A stretch of DNA of 51,377 nucleotides from Prevotella histicola JCM 15637 = DNF00424 (GCF_000613925.1 NZ_BAJX01000019.1:1-51377); one strand, 5' to 3'. Numbered from the stretch's first letter, positions 28,880 to 38,468 are shown. Notes: generated by a model from the letters alone, not told the origin. Translations and numbers: made by a program.

Positions 28880-31800
28880 TTAGAATTGAATGTTTAGGCC
28901 AATGTTATATATCTTCTGCAATGGATAGGTGTTAATCTCTGTCGCACCTCCCTTAGATGGGGCTTCAGGATCAAGGTCAATGACATCCGTCCAGGTAAAT
29001 AAATTAGTCCCACTGATATAAAGACGCAAGCTCTCTAAGCCTAAAGCCTTTAACTGTTTCCTGTTAAAGGTATATCCAAGCTCTATGTTCTTCAGACGAA
29101 GATAGTTGGCATTGCGGATCCAGAAGTTTGAATCCTGGTAGTTATTGTCGGTATCACGAGATGGACTCATGGACAGACGTGGGAAGTTGATAGGCTCTCC
29201 ATTGTCATAACGTTCCTGTGTCCAGCGGTCCAATATCAATGTTTTGGCACTGTTATGTCCTACAACAAATGGCCATAATGCCCTACCGAAATACTTAATA
29301 GACACATGATCAGCTCCTTGGAAAAGTGCTGAGAAGTCGAAACCACGCCAGTTACAGCCGAAAGAGAATCCATAAATGATCTCTGGAGTAGGTGAATAGC
29401 CGATAGGTACCATGTCATACATATCAATCTTTCCGTCTTTGTTCACGTCGACATAGCGCATATCTCCAGGCTGAAGACGGTTACCATTCCAGCTACTAAC
29501 GGGCCGATCAAGGGCATTTATCTCTTCCCATGTGTTATAGAAGCCGTCGAAGAGAAGACCATAGAACTGTCCTACGCGTCTTCCTGTACGCATCTGATAA
29601 GCATATTTCTCTGGTACTTCATCCTGGAAGAGAATCTTGTTGCGTGCAAAAGAGTAATTGAACCGACCCCAATAATTAAAGTCACGGATGTTATTACGAT
29701 AGTTAACATCGAGCTCAAAGCCTGAGTTCTCCATCTCACCCATATTGTAAGCTGGCAACGTAGCACCTATTAACATCGGTGCAGTGTTTCTGTCTGAAAG
29801 GATATTATTGCGTCGTTCCTTGAAATAATCAAATGAAACGGTGAGGTGATTCTTCAAAAGATTGACGTCAACACCTAAGTTTAGCTTACGGGCTTTCTCC
29901 CATGTAAGCAACGGATTGCCCAAACGTCGTTCCTCAATCATCTGGGAATAGTACGGATTGGATGATGAACCGAAGTTATAACCAGAAAGGTTGCCACTCG
30001 TTTCTCCATATACGGAAGGGAGATATAGGAAGCGATCACCACCGATTTTATCGTTACCAACCTCACCATAGGTCCCTCTCAGCTTCATATAAACAAGCCA
30101 ATCATTCTTTGGGAAGAAAGGTTCTTCACTGACAATCCATCCTACAGAGACTGCTGGGAAGAAGCCAAAACGACGACCTGGAGCGAAGTTCTCTGTACCG
30201 TTATATCCCATATTGAATTCTGCCAGATAACGGTTGGCATAGCTATAGGTCACACGGCCAACGATTCCTTGGTAGGCATTGGGGACGAGGTAAGCCAGAC
30301 TGGGTGCATAATACTTGCTCTGGTTATAAAGCAACAAGGCTGTTGTGTTGTGCTTACCAAAGGTTTGATTGTAATGTAAACCTACCTCAAAGTATACTTT
30401 TCTGTTCTTATTATAACTGAAACCACCACCCCATGTGCTGGATTCGTTCTGTGGAACGAGGATAACCTGTGTCGGATCACTCGGATCTCGCTTAGGAACA
30501 AAGGTCTGCATCGTCTTCACTGAGAAGCGTTTACTGTTATAATAGCTGTCGTAAGAGGTGCTGGCATGAACGGACAAGCCTTTCAACAGCAGGCGCGAAA
30601 GGTCATAATCGAACCGCAAGGTAGTATTGATTGTATTGGCAAAGATGTCGTTATAACCATTATTCAACAGTGCTTGCCATGGGTTTTCATCGTCAATTGT
30701 GTTTTCAAGACGTACCAGTTTGCCATCTACCATACCGGGAGTTCCCAGTGGAGTAGCCCATGATATCTCCTTCCAAAGCTCACTGTTGCCAATGCCTGGG
30801 GTATGGATATTGTTGATCTGGGCGGACAACTGTACAGTGGCTTTGAAGTCTTGTGTGACATCAAAGTCGAGGTTTGAACGGAAATTATAACGTGTGTCAG
30901 AAGCATTTACGTCATGGTCACGGTCAATCTTGGTGTACTTATACATACCACCTTGACTGAAGAAACCTGCTGAAATGAAGTATTTCACACGGTCAGTACC
31001 TCCCGAAATGTTGAAGTTATGCTGTGTACGCAAAGATGTCTTACGCAGGAATGTACCCACCCAGTCCGTACTTGGATGCATGATAGGGTCACTTCCATCA
31101 CGATACAGCTGTATGTCCTGTTCCGTGAAACGTGGCACATAGGATGTTCCTTTGGTGTAGGCGTCATTCTTCAGGGCTTCGTTATACATCTCACAGTACT
31201 GTGCACTGTTCAGATAATGGGGCAATGCTGTTGGCGATTGGACTGCCATGTTTCCTGAATAGCTCAAGTGTGGCTTGCCTTTCTGACCTTTTCTCGTTGT
31301 GATAAGGATTACTCCATTGGCACCACGCACACCATAAATGGCGGTTGCAGAGGCATCTTTAAGAATACTTACTGACTCTATTTCGTTCGGATCAAGCCCG
31401 TTGTAGTTCGGACGTTCCACTCCATCAATCATCACCAAAGGGGCTGTATTGTCTGAAAAGGTGCTCACACCACGAATCAACAACGTGGAATTGTCCTCTC
31501 CAGGAGCACCACTGCGCTGCATAGCAATAAGACCTGGCATCTTACCCACGAGCATATTACTGATGTTTGCCTGTGGAGTTTGCACTAAGTCTTTTGTTGA
31601 TACGGATGCAATGGCACCTGTTACGGTTGCCTTTTTCTGTGTTCCATAACCAACAACAACGACCTCATTGAGTGCTTGTGCCTCATCTTCTTTGAGTACT
31701 ATGTTCAGGTTTGTACTGCCTTTCAGTGCTATCTCCTGGGTTGTAAAGCCGATATAGGAGACCAGGAGGGTGCCATTGGCAGGAACATCCAAGGAGAACT

Positions 31801-32314
31801 CGCCATCGGTATTGGTGACTGTACCAATCTTCGTACCCTTTACAAAGACGCTTGCACCGATGATGGGCTCACCATTTGCCTCCTTAACAAGCCCCACAAC
31901 CTTATGTTTCTCTGGTGTGGTCTGGGCTTTCTCACCTGCGGGTTTAGCCTTCTTTGCCACTGAGGGCTCTGCTTTCTCCTTCGATGCGGGGGCTGGGTTC
32001 AGAACAATCGTGTTGTTATTGAATGAGAACTGGATGCCTAAAGGGGAGAAAACATAGGACAATGCTTTCTCAACTGACCAGTTATTACAGACGATTGACA
32101 CCCGAGTCTTGGGATTAAGAACGGTGTTACGATACACGAAAGTGTAACTTGTCTGCTTCTCAACCTGTCGAATAAATCGACTAACTTCTTCATTTTGAAG
32201 ATCAAGGCTTACATTCCCATGCTGCGCCCACAGTGTTACAGGGACTAAAAGTAGCCATACAAACACTGCGAAGCGGAGGAAATGATACCGCTTACTGTTT
32301 AAATTGTTTGTCAT
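28880..32314 (-). CDS. SusC/RagA-family transporter with STN signalling domain (first pair)
   Basis: The 1144-residue protein begins with a signal peptide (FAVFVWLLLVPVTLWAQ). An STN domain follows at about residues 32-108 (VSLDLQNEEVSRFIRQVEKQT, VEKALSYVFSPLGIQFSF), the periplasmic module that touches FecR-type anti-sigma factors. After a Lys/Ala/Pro linker comes a carboxypeptidase-regulatory-like sandwich (VVGLVKEANGEPIIGASVFVKG), a TonB-box region (LNEVVVVGYG), the plug (VMIDGVERPNYNGLDPNEIESVSILKDAS) and the barrel, ending in YNIGLNIQF. It lies 29 bases downstream of fecR. The combination means it both imports the glycan and reports it to the sigma/anti-sigma pair. Confidence 0.95.
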   Translation of the reverse strand: MTNNLNSKRYHFLRFAVFVWLLLVPVTLWAQHGNVSLDLQNEEVSRFIRQVEKQTSYTFVYRNTVLNPKTRVSIVCNNWSVEKALSYVFSPLGIQFSFNNNTIVLNPAPASKEKAEPSVAKKAKPAGEKAQTTPEKHKVVGLVKEANGEPIIGASVFVKGTKIGTVTNTDGEFSLDVPANGTLLVSYIGFTTQEIALKGSTNLNIVLKEDEAQALNEVVVVGYGTQKKATVTGAIASVSTKDLVQTPQANISNMLVGKMPGLIAMQRSGAPGEDNSTLLIRGVSTFSDNTAPLVMIDGVERPNYNGLDPNEIESVSILKDASATAIYGVRGANGVILITTRKGQKGKPHLSYSGNMAVQSPTALPHYLNSAQYCEMYNEALKNDAYTKGTSYVPRFTEQDIQLYRDGSDPIMHPSTDWVGTFLRKTSLRTQHNFNISGGTDRVKYFISAGFFSQGGMYKYTKIDRDHDVNASDTRYNFRSNLDFDVTQDFKATVQLSAQINNIHTPGIGNSELWKEISWATPLGTPGMVDGKLVRLENTIDDENPWQALLNNGYNDIFANTINTTLRFDYDLSRLLLKGLSVHASTSYDSYYNSKRFSVKTMQTFVPKRDPSDPTQVILVPQNESSTWGGGFSYNKNRKVYFEVGLHYNQTFGKHNTTALLLYNQSKYYAPSLAYLVPNAYQGIVGRVTYSYANRYLAEFNMGYNGTENFAPGRRFGFFPAVSVGWIVSEEPFFPKNDWLVYMKLRGTYGEVGNDKIGGDRFLYLPSVYGETSGNLSGYNFGSSSNPYYSQMIEERRLGNPLLTWEKARKLNLGVDVNLLKNHLTVSFDYFKERRNNILSDRNTAPMLIGATLPAYNMGEMENSGFELDVNYRNNIRDFNYWGRFNYSFARNKILFQDEVPEKYAYQMRTGRRVGQFYGLLFDGFYNTWEEINALDRPVSSWNGNRLQPGDMRYVDVNKDGKIDMYDMVPIGYSPTPEIIYGFSFGCNWRGFDFSALFQGADHVSIKYFGRALWPFVVGHNSAKTLILDRWTQERYDNGEPINFPRLSMSPSRDTDNNYQDSNFWIRNANYLRLKNIELGYTFNRKQLKALGLESLRLYISGTNLFTWTDVIDLDPEAPSKGGATEINTYPLQKIYNIGLNIQF

Positions 32315-32343
32315 TTTATTTAGGTTTTAAGTCTTCTTTGTTA

Positions 32344-33309
32344 TTATTCTATGGTAACGTGATCATGATTTATATGGTATTTGAAGCCGTATTGCATACT
32401 CAAGGAGTGGAGAACACTCTCTAAAGTCTCATGGTAAAAGGCTCCTGTCAGCTTGTCTTTAGGTAGATGATGATTACGTATTTGGATGGTGACACCGTAC
32501 CAGTTCTCTACTTCTTTCAGCACTTCGCCAAGCGGTTGACTGTTGAAGGCAAGGTAACCGTCCTTCCATCTTGCATCGGTCGACCCGTCATTGTCGCAGA
32601 TAGTGACATGGTGTGACGCCAGCTGGTAAATGGATTTCTTACCAGGATAGAGCCGATAGTCTTTGGCAAAGGCACTGGAAGAGAGGCGGACAGCACCCGT
32701 GAACAGGGCGGTCTCAATGACTCCTTTGTGATAACGGACATTAAACTGTGTGCCTAACACCTCTATCTGCATGTCATTTACCTTGACACGGAACGGACAG
32801 GAAGGGTCTTTGGTGACGTCGAAATAGGCTTCTCCTTTCATCAAAACAACCTCACGGTGTTTACTGGGCACTACGTTGTAACGCAACTGACTGTTACCGT
32901 TAAGGCTGACACGTGTTCCATCTGGTAAAGTTATTGTACTTTTATTTCCTGCTTTCACACAGACGTAAGTGTAAACAGGGGCTGTAGGTGTAAAAGATTC
33001 ATACCATAAGTAACTGCCAGCGGCTAAAGAAATAATCAGAATCAGCATGGATGCAACACGCAACAGTCTGCGAGCACGTGAGTGCCACTTGTCTTTTCGT
33101 ATCTCTTCATGGATGTTCCGTAAGACCTTTTGCTGCGATTCGTAAGTCATCCGTGCCGACTCTGACGAAGAAGAGAAGTCCTCACACATCAGGTTCCACA
33201 GCTCTTCATCTGAGACAAAGGGAACCTGACGCTTTAAGTCTTCTAACTCTGAGGGGGTTAACTCTCCCGACAGATAGCGCTGATATAATTCTTCTATTCG
33301 TTTCTCCAT
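32344..33309 (-). CDS. FecR-family anti-sigma factor
   Basis: The 321-residue inner-membrane protein has a cytoplasmic N-terminal part (about 1-80) that would hold the sigma factor. A single membrane helix follows near residues 84-103 (LLRVASMLILIISLAAGSYLWY). The periplasmic FecR domain (ITLPDGTRVSLNGNSQLRY, MKGEAYFDVTKD, LGTQFNVRY) and a C-terminal DUF4974-type domain (LGEVLKEVENWYGVTIQI, LTGAFYHETLESVLHSLSMQYGFKYH) complete it. It passes the signal from the STN domain of the SusC transporter to the sigma factor encoded 134 bases upstream. Confidence 0.93.
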   Translation of the reverse strand: MEKRIEELYQRYLSGELTPSELEDLKRQVPFVSDEELWNLMCEDFSSSSESARMTYESQQKVLRNIHEEIRKDKWHSRARRLLRVASMLILIISLAAGSYLWYESFTPTAPVYTYVCVKAGNKSTITLPDGTRVSLNGNSQLRYNVVPSKHREVVLMKGEAYFDVTKDPSCPFRVKVNDMQIEVLGTQFNVRYHKGVIETALFTGAVRLSSSAFAKDYRLYPGKKSIYQLASHHVTICDNDGSTDARWKDGYLAFNSQPLGEVLKEVENWYGVTIQIRNHHLPKDKLTGAFYHETLESVLHSLSMQYGFKYHINHDHVTIE

Positions 33310-33443
33310 GCATTATTTTACTTCTAATAACATATACGTGAAAGCATAAAAATGGTACTTGAAAATAACATTTATTAACTTTCTTGTGCTATTTATCCCC
33401 CCTCAGAACACTGACAGGCGTAAGAAAAAGGGCACAACGTGCC

Positions 33444-34013
33444 TTAAGAGAAATAATAAAGTAAAAGGATTACGATGCTTGACAGATTCTTCTTGAATAA
33501 TTTCAATGTGGATGTCAAGGAGTTTTTCACGGTTTGTGAAGATAAATTCAGGGACTCTGCTATCTCGTTTATAGGCATATTCTTCTCGCGACTCATCTCA
33601 TAAATAAGACAGGCACGCTTCGATAACAGCTTCTTGGTTTGCTGCACACGGTCAACAAACTCATTGTAAGCAACCTGCTCATCGGGAGTTGGGAAGGAAG
33701 AAAGCTTATTGCACGCCTGCTGATAATCGTCAAAACTGATCTTTGAGACCTGCTTTCTGAAACTATCGATGATCAGATTCCTGGCAATAGTAAAGATTAA
33801 AGCATGCACATTACCGTAGCAATCAAGCTGTTTGCGCGACTTCCAGAGCTTTAAGAACGTCTCTTGAACAATATCCTCCGACAGCGTTCTATTCTTTGTC
33901 TGCGCTAATACGAAACTATAAAGCTTGTTGGAATAAAGGGAATACAACTCTGAGAAAGCCTCATAAGAACCTTTCTGCAACTGTTCGATGTATTCGTTAT
34001 AACTGTCTTCCAT
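33444..34013 (-). CDS. ECF RNA polymerase sigma factor
   Basis: The 189-residue protein has sigma region 2 at about residues 20-90 (FSELYSLYSNKLYSFVLAQ, LSEDIVQETFLKLWKSR, ALIFTIARNLIIDSFRK) and region 4 at about 125-180 (SKRACLIYEMSREKNMPINEIAESLNLSSQTVKNSLTSTLKLFKK). This is the usual ECF layout of Bacteroidota polysaccharide and glycan loci. It heads the minus-strand cluster, so it and the FecR gene are the regulators of the transport and hydrolase genes. The C-terminal LSSIVILLLYYFS is hydrophobic, which is common in this group. Confidence 0.93.
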   Translation of the reverse strand: MEDSYNEYIEQLQKGSYEAFSELYSLYSNKLYSFVLAQTKNRTLSEDIVQETFLKLWKSRKQLDCYGNVHALIFTIARNLIIDSFRKQVSKISFDDYQQACNKLSSFPTPDEQVAYNEFVDRVQQTKKLLSKRACLIYEMSREKNMPINEIAESLNLSSQTVKNSLTSTLKLFKKNLSSIVILLLYYFS

Positions 34014-34629
34014 TTAAATAGAAATAGTACCGATGGGTAATGGTAAAGATTTTACACAACTTATGATTTGAAAATGGTTCTCCTTTCGTCTCCTCAGAAT
34101 AGTCTTTCTTTTTTAATTATAAACCATTGTAAGCAGCTAAAGGAAATCATTTCATAAGGGATTCAGGTCCGTTAAGGTCTCACTCACAGTGCTTGGACCA
34201 GCAATAGCCTTGCAGATTGTTCGCCTTTTCCATATAGTTGATCTGTATTCTATTTTGCAAAAGTATATATTTTTTTTGATTTTGCAAATAAAATAAATAT
34301 CTTTTATATTTAATCGTTCAGGAGTTTTTACTCCAAAAATACGTCTTTGGGGGCATTTTATATATTAAAATGAATGTCATAATACATTACAAGATGAAAC
34401 AATAAAACACTAAATGAAACCCAAGAAACGAACGATGAAAAGATGGTTGATGGCAATGGATGGAACGAATGGGAAGAGAAGCTGTGATACAAGCTTATGA
34501 GTGTTGTCAGAAAAGGTATAAAAGGGATTTTCTATATGTGTTATTTACCAATTTAAAAAAGAAAATATCAACTTTGTACACATAACAGATTTAAATGATT
34601 CAGACACATAATATTAAAACTAAAATGAA
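34014..34629. other. AT-rich intergenic region between sigma and MoaF-like genes
   Basis: No gene is seen in the 616 bases. The region holds a good minus-strand promoter for the sigma gene at 34258-34288 and a very AT-rich stretch at 34255-34400. Upstream of the lipoprotein gene there is a weak -7-like CAACTTTG at 34569-34576. Confidence 0.55.
34258..34288 (-). promoter_or_regulatory. Promoter of the sigma/FecR/Sus cluster
   Basis: On the minus strand TTTG (34288-34285) is followed after 19 bases by TACTTTTG (34265-34258), matching TTTG-N19/20-TAnnTTTG. It would give the sigma gene a leader of about 240 bases. Confidence 0.6.
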
Positions 34630-35037
34630 ATGAAAAAGAATATTATCGCATTGACTTCTTTAGCTTTTTTGGCATCAGCTTGCTGCTGCAAACAGGACAA
34701 ATGCAATACACAAGACCATGAAATAACGCTTATAGGACATAAGGCTTTGCTCTCCTACCCTTGTCTTACAGCCAATGTTAAGTATCTGAATGACAGTACA
34801 ATCTATTGGAAAACCACTGATGAAAAGGACAGTGTGGCAGAAGGAACAAACCGAATGGTAATGAAAAAGATTGATGGTACGAAGTTTTTCGTGAGCTGGA
34901 TTGAGAAGGACGGGACCACTGTAAGTCAGGTAATCGACTTGGAAAAGAAGACTGTTGAGGCGTTCCTGACCTTCGATGATGCAAAGGGAAAACGCATCGC
35001 ACAAATGTTGGAAGGGACATACGAATTGGATAAATAA
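34630..35037 (+). CDS. MoaF-like (calycin superfamily) lipoprotein
   Basis: The 135-residue product is a lipoprotein with the lipobox LASAC followed by CCK. The mature part has a KFFVSWIEKDGTTVSQVIDLEKKTVEAF core like the MoaF and MoaF-like barrel proteins, which belong to the calycin fold. MoaF itself lacks a firm enzymatic role, and small lipoprotein members probably bind a ligand. Three bases before the start is a tiny ATG-AAA-TGA frame, so the start at 34630 was chosen to keep the signal peptide. The gene stands alone, between the sigma gene (divergent) and a repeat-rich spacer. Confidence 0.65.
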   Translation: MKKNIIALTSLAFLASACCCKQDKCNTQDHEITLIGHKALLSYPCLTANVKYLNDSTIYWKTTDEKDSVAEGTNRMVMKKIDGTKFFVSWIEKDGTTVSQVIDLEKKTVEAFLTFDDAKGKRIAQMLEGTYELDK

Positions 35038-35143
35038 GACACATTCGCTTGTCGTTCATAGGTGAACAAACAAGGCTCTGTACACCATAATAATATAAGT
35101 TGGATAAGAAATGGGATTGAAATGAACGCCACTTAGCATCCGA

Positions 35144-35280
35144 CTTTTGTAAGAAAGATTCATAACTGAAAAGTAAAAGGTGCTCTTTTGCCATGTAAAA
35201 GATGCCCTTTTGCATTGCAAAACATGCCCTTTTGAAGTGTAAAAGACGCCCTTTTACAATGCAAAAGGGCGTCTTTTAGA
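35144..35280 (+). repeat. 22-bp-period dyad array, family 1, copy C, with conserved flank
   Basis: The 23-base flank at 35144-35166 is identical to 12133-12155. Units start with GCTCTTTT at 35182 and GCCCTTTT at 35204, 35226 and 35248, each 22 bases on. The last unit ends in a near-perfect hairpin (GCCCTTTT paired with AAAAGGGC around ACAATGC). The orientation is the same as copy B. Confidence 0.85.
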
Positions 35281-35441
35281 ACGGGTTTTGTAACTGATTG
35301 ATAAACAAAAGGATACAAAGGCATTTTTTCTTCATAGCGGTTGGATTTGCAAACATACACCCTAAGATTATTGTAAAGATGTTTCTTAGCAACTGATAAG
35401 TAATCATTGACAAATGGAAGAACGCATAAATGTACAAGGGA

Positions 35442-35640
35442 CAGTGACCTTTGAGCACATAAAAGGAGGAAAGAAGTCAAACGATCAGTAGCCATTGGAC
35501 ATATAAAGGAGGAAAGAAGCCAAAAAAACAGTAGCCTTCAGGCATATAAAAAAGGAAGAGAAATCAAAGGGACAGTGACCTTTGAGCACATAAAAGAAGG
35601 AAAGAAGTCAAACGATCAGTAGCCCTTCAGGCATATAAAA
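35442..35640. repeat. Five tandem 43-44-base repeats next to the ppdK terminator
   Basis: CAGTGACC or CAGTAGCC starts at 35442, 35486, 35529, 35573 and 35617. Each unit continues with a purine-rich stretch like GGAGGAAAGAAG. Units 1 and 4 are almost identical, which suggests duplication of a larger block. The last unit runs straight into the terminator stem. The period is close to twice 22 bases. Confidence 0.8.
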
Positions 35641-35673
35641 AAGAGGAGAAGCCAGACGACTTCTCCTCTTTTT
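35638..35673. terminator. Intrinsic terminator of ppdK
   Basis: AAGAGGAGAAG (35641-35651) pairs with CTTCTCCTCTT (35660-35670) around 8 bases. There are As on the left and Ts on the right, so it can work in both directions; its main task is to end the minus-strand ppdK transcript. Confidence 0.85.
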
Positions 35674-35702
35674 ATTCTATTCTCTATATGAATAGAGTCG
35701 GT

Positions 35703-38426
35703 TTACATCTCTTCCACTGCTGCCTGTGCCGCTGCCAATCGTGCGATTGGTACACGGAAAGGTGAACAGCTGACGTAATTCAAGCCCACTCTGTGGCAGA
35801 ACTTAACTGAACTTGGTTCACCACCATGCTCGCCACAGATACCACATTTGAGGTTCTTACGTGTCTTACGACCCTTCTCAACACCCATCTGGATGAGCTG
35901 ACCAACACCCTTCTGATCGAGAACCTGGAATGGATCGACATCCAAAATCTTCTTTTCAAGATAACTTGGAAGGAAGCTTGCGATGTCATCACGGCTGTAA
36001 CCGAAGGTCATCTGGGTAAGGTCGTTAGTACCAAAGCTGAAGTATTCCGCCTTCTCTGCAATGACATCAGCTGTCAAAGCAGCACGAGGAATCTCAATCA
36101 TTGTACCAACCTTGAATGGAACTTCAACACCTTCCTTCTTGAAGAGCTTTGTTGCTGCCTTACGAATGATGCTCTCTTGGATATCAAGCTCATTGACAAT
36201 ACCAACCAATGGTACCATAATCTCTGGCTTAGGGTTATATCCTTCTCTCTTCAATTGGATAGCTGCACCAAGGATAGCCTTGGTCTGCATGGCTGTAATC
36301 TCTGGGAATGTGTTGCCCAAACGACAACCACGAAGACCCAACATTGGGTTGTGCTCGGAGAGAGAATTCACACGACTCTGAATGAACTGTACGCTCACAC
36401 CCATCTCTTGAGCCATGATCTCCTGACCTTTCAGGTCATGTGGAACGAACTCATGCAATGGTGGATCAAGCAAACGGATGTTTACTGGCATGCCATCCAT
36501 GCACTTGAGAATACCGTAGAAGTCCTGCTTCTGGTAAGGAAGGAGCTTATCAAGAGCCTTCTCACGCTCCTCTGTGGTATCAGCAAGAATCATCTCGCGC
36601 ATCGCTTTGATCTTCTCATTCTCGAAGAACATGTGCTCTGTACGACAAAGACCAATACCTACGGCACCGAAGTTACTTGCTACTTCTGCGTCATGAGGTG
36701 TATCTGCGTTGGTACGTACAACCAGTTTACTGTATTTCTTACAGAGATCCATCAGCTCAGCAAAGTCACCTGTCACTTCTGCAGGGCGTGTCTTTACTTC
36801 TCCAGCATAAACTTCACCTGTTGAACCATTCAATGAAATATAATCACCTTCACGGACAATTGTTCCGTCAATCTCTACTGTTCGTGCCTTATAATCAACC
36901 ATAATAGCACCAGCACCACTGACACAACACTTACCCATACCACGTGCCACAACAGCTGCATGAGATGTCATACCACCGCGAGCAGTAAGGATTCCTTCTG
37001 CAGCAGACATACCAGCGAGGTCCTCAGGAGAGGTTTCTATACGTACCATGATGACCTGATGACCATCCTCATGCCACTTTGTAGCATCTTCAGCAAAGAA
37101 CACTACCTGACCACAAGCGGCTCCTGGTGATGCTGGAAGACCACGTGTCAACACATGTGCCTGCGCTAAAGCCTCCTTATCAAAGACTGGGTGAAGGAGT
37201 TCATCGAGCTTATTTGGTTCGCAACGGAGAAGAGCTGTCTTCTCATCAATCTCACCTTCATGCAACAGATCCATGGCAATCTTAACCATAGCAGTACCTG
37301 TACGCTTACCGTTACGTGTCTGTAAGAACCAGAGTTTACCCTCCTGTACGGTGAACTCCATGTCCTGCATGTCGTGATAATGCTTCTCTAACTTGTCCTG
37401 TAGAGTATATAATTGCTTGAACAAGTCAGGCATTGCTTCCTCCATAGAAGGATATTTGTTCCGTCTTGTCTCCTCATCGATGTTCTGTTGTTCAGCCCAT
37501 TGCAGAGAACCTTGCTTTGTAATCTGCTGTGGAGTACGGATTCCTGCTACAACATCCTCGCCCTGTGCATTGATAAGATACTCACCATTGAAGAGGTTCT
37601 CACCAGTACCTGCATCACGAGAGAAGCATACACCAGTAGCTGAAGTGTCACCCATATTACCGAAGACCATCGCCTGAACAGTTACAGCTGTACCCCATTC
37701 TTGTGGGATTCCTTCCATCTTACGATATAGAATAGCACGCTCATTCATCCATGAATCAAACACTGCACAGATGGCACCCCATAGCTGTTCCATTGGATCA
37801 TTAGGGAAATCCTTACCTGTTTGGTCCTTGATTGCTTGCTTGAAAAGTACAACGAGCTGCTTCAACTCCTCAACAGTCATTTCGTTGTCGAGCTTAATAC
37901 CACGCTGAGCCTTTACCTTCTGAATGATTGCCTCAAATGGATCAATATCTTCTTTATTGACTGGTTTCATGCCCAGCACTACGTCTCCATACATCTGTAC
38001 GAAGCGACGATAGCTGTCAAAGGCAAATCTTTCGTTACCAGTTTTCTGTGCTAAACCAACTACAACGGTGTCATTAAGACCGAGGTTTAGAATGGTATCC
38101 ATCATACCAGGCATTGATGCACGTGCTCCAGAACGAACACTGACAAGGAGAGGGTTCGTTGGATCACCAAACTTTGAGTTCATAAGTGTCTCTATATGAT
38201 GGACACTGTTCTCTACTTCTGCCTTTAGTAAACCTATTACAGTCTTCTTACCCTTCTCAAAATACTCGTTACAAACGTCTGTGGTAATGGTGAAACCTGG
38301 AGGAACAGGAACTCCGATGAGGTTCATCTCCGCTAGGTTAGCGCCCTTACCACCAAGAAGATTTCTCATATCGGCCTTACCTTCTGCCTTCCCATTACCG
38401 AAGGTATAAACTCTTTTTTCGCTCAT
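35703..38426 (-). CDS. ppdK: Pyruvate, phosphate dikinase
   Basis: The 907-residue protein is full length for PPDK, which interconverts pyruvate, ATP and phosphate with phosphoenolpyruvate, AMP and pyrophosphate. It has the N-terminal nucleotide-binding part (GGKGANLAEMNLIGVPVPPGFTITTD), the swivelling domain with the phosphorylated His in LTARGGMTSHAAVVARGMGKCCV (near residue 490), and the C-terminal PEP-binding barrel (GLCRTEHMF, MVPLVG, EIPRAALTADVIAE, FSFGTNDLTQMTFGYSRDD, CGICGEHGGEPSSVKF). In anaerobic Bacteroidota it links glycolysis to the pyruvate node together with NifJ. It is transcribed alone. Confidence 0.97.
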   Translation of the reverse strand: MSEKRVYTFGNGKAEGKADMRNLLGGKGANLAEMNLIGVPVPPGFTITTDVCNEYFEKGKKTVIGLLKAEVENSVHHIETLMNSKFGDPTNPLLVSVRSGARASMPGMMDTILNLGLNDTVVVGLAQKTGNERFAFDSYRRFVQMYGDVVLGMKPVNKEDIDPFEAIIQKVKAQRGIKLDNEMTVEELKQLVVLFKQAIKDQTGKDFPNDPMEQLWGAICAVFDSWMNERAILYRKMEGIPQEWGTAVTVQAMVFGNMGDTSATGVCFSRDAGTGENLFNGEYLINAQGEDVVAGIRTPQQITKQGSLQWAEQQNIDEETRRNKYPSMEEAMPDLFKQLYTLQDKLEKHYHDMQDMEFTVQEGKLWFLQTRNGKRTGTAMVKIAMDLLHEGEIDEKTALLRCEPNKLDELLHPVFDKEALAQAHVLTRGLPASPGAACGQVVFFAEDATKWHEDGHQVIMVRIETSPEDLAGMSAAEGILTARGGMTSHAAVVARGMGKCCVSGAGAIMVDYKARTVEIDGTIVREGDYISLNGSTGEVYAGEVKTRPAEVTGDFAELMDLCKKYSKLVVRTNADTPHDAEVASNFGAVGIGLCRTEHMFFENEKIKAMREMILADTTEEREKALDKLLPYQKQDFYGILKCMDGMPVNIRLLDPPLHEFVPHDLKGQEIMAQEMGVSVQFIQSRVNSLSEHNPMLGLRGCRLGNTFPEITAMQTKAILGAAIQLKREGYNPKPEIMVPLVGIVNELDIQESIIRKAATKLFKKEGVEVPFKVGTMIEIPRAALTADVIAEKAEYFSFGTNDLTQMTFGYSRDDIASFLPSYLEKKILDVDPFQVLDQKGVGQLIQMGVEKGRKTRKNLKCGICGEHGGEPSSVKFCHRVGLNYVSCSPFRVPIARLAAAQAAVEEM

Positions 38427-38468
38427 AGTTATAAATGATAATGTATTTTAGTTATTATATCCTAAGTG

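Larger units (their letters stand above)
35038..35702. other. Repeat-rich intergenic region downstream of ppdK
   Basis: The 665 bases carry no credible gene. They hold family 1 copy C with its conserved flank (35144-35280), five 43-44-base tandem units (35442-35640) and the ppdK terminator (35638-35673). Open frames in this stretch are produced by the repeats. Confidence 0.7.

Noticed and set aside
35826..36824. A 332-codon open frame antisense to ppdK
   Set aside because: ppdK is complete and has clear motifs across this span. The antisense frame is Cys/Thr/Leu-rich without any family pattern and follows from the codon use of the real gene.
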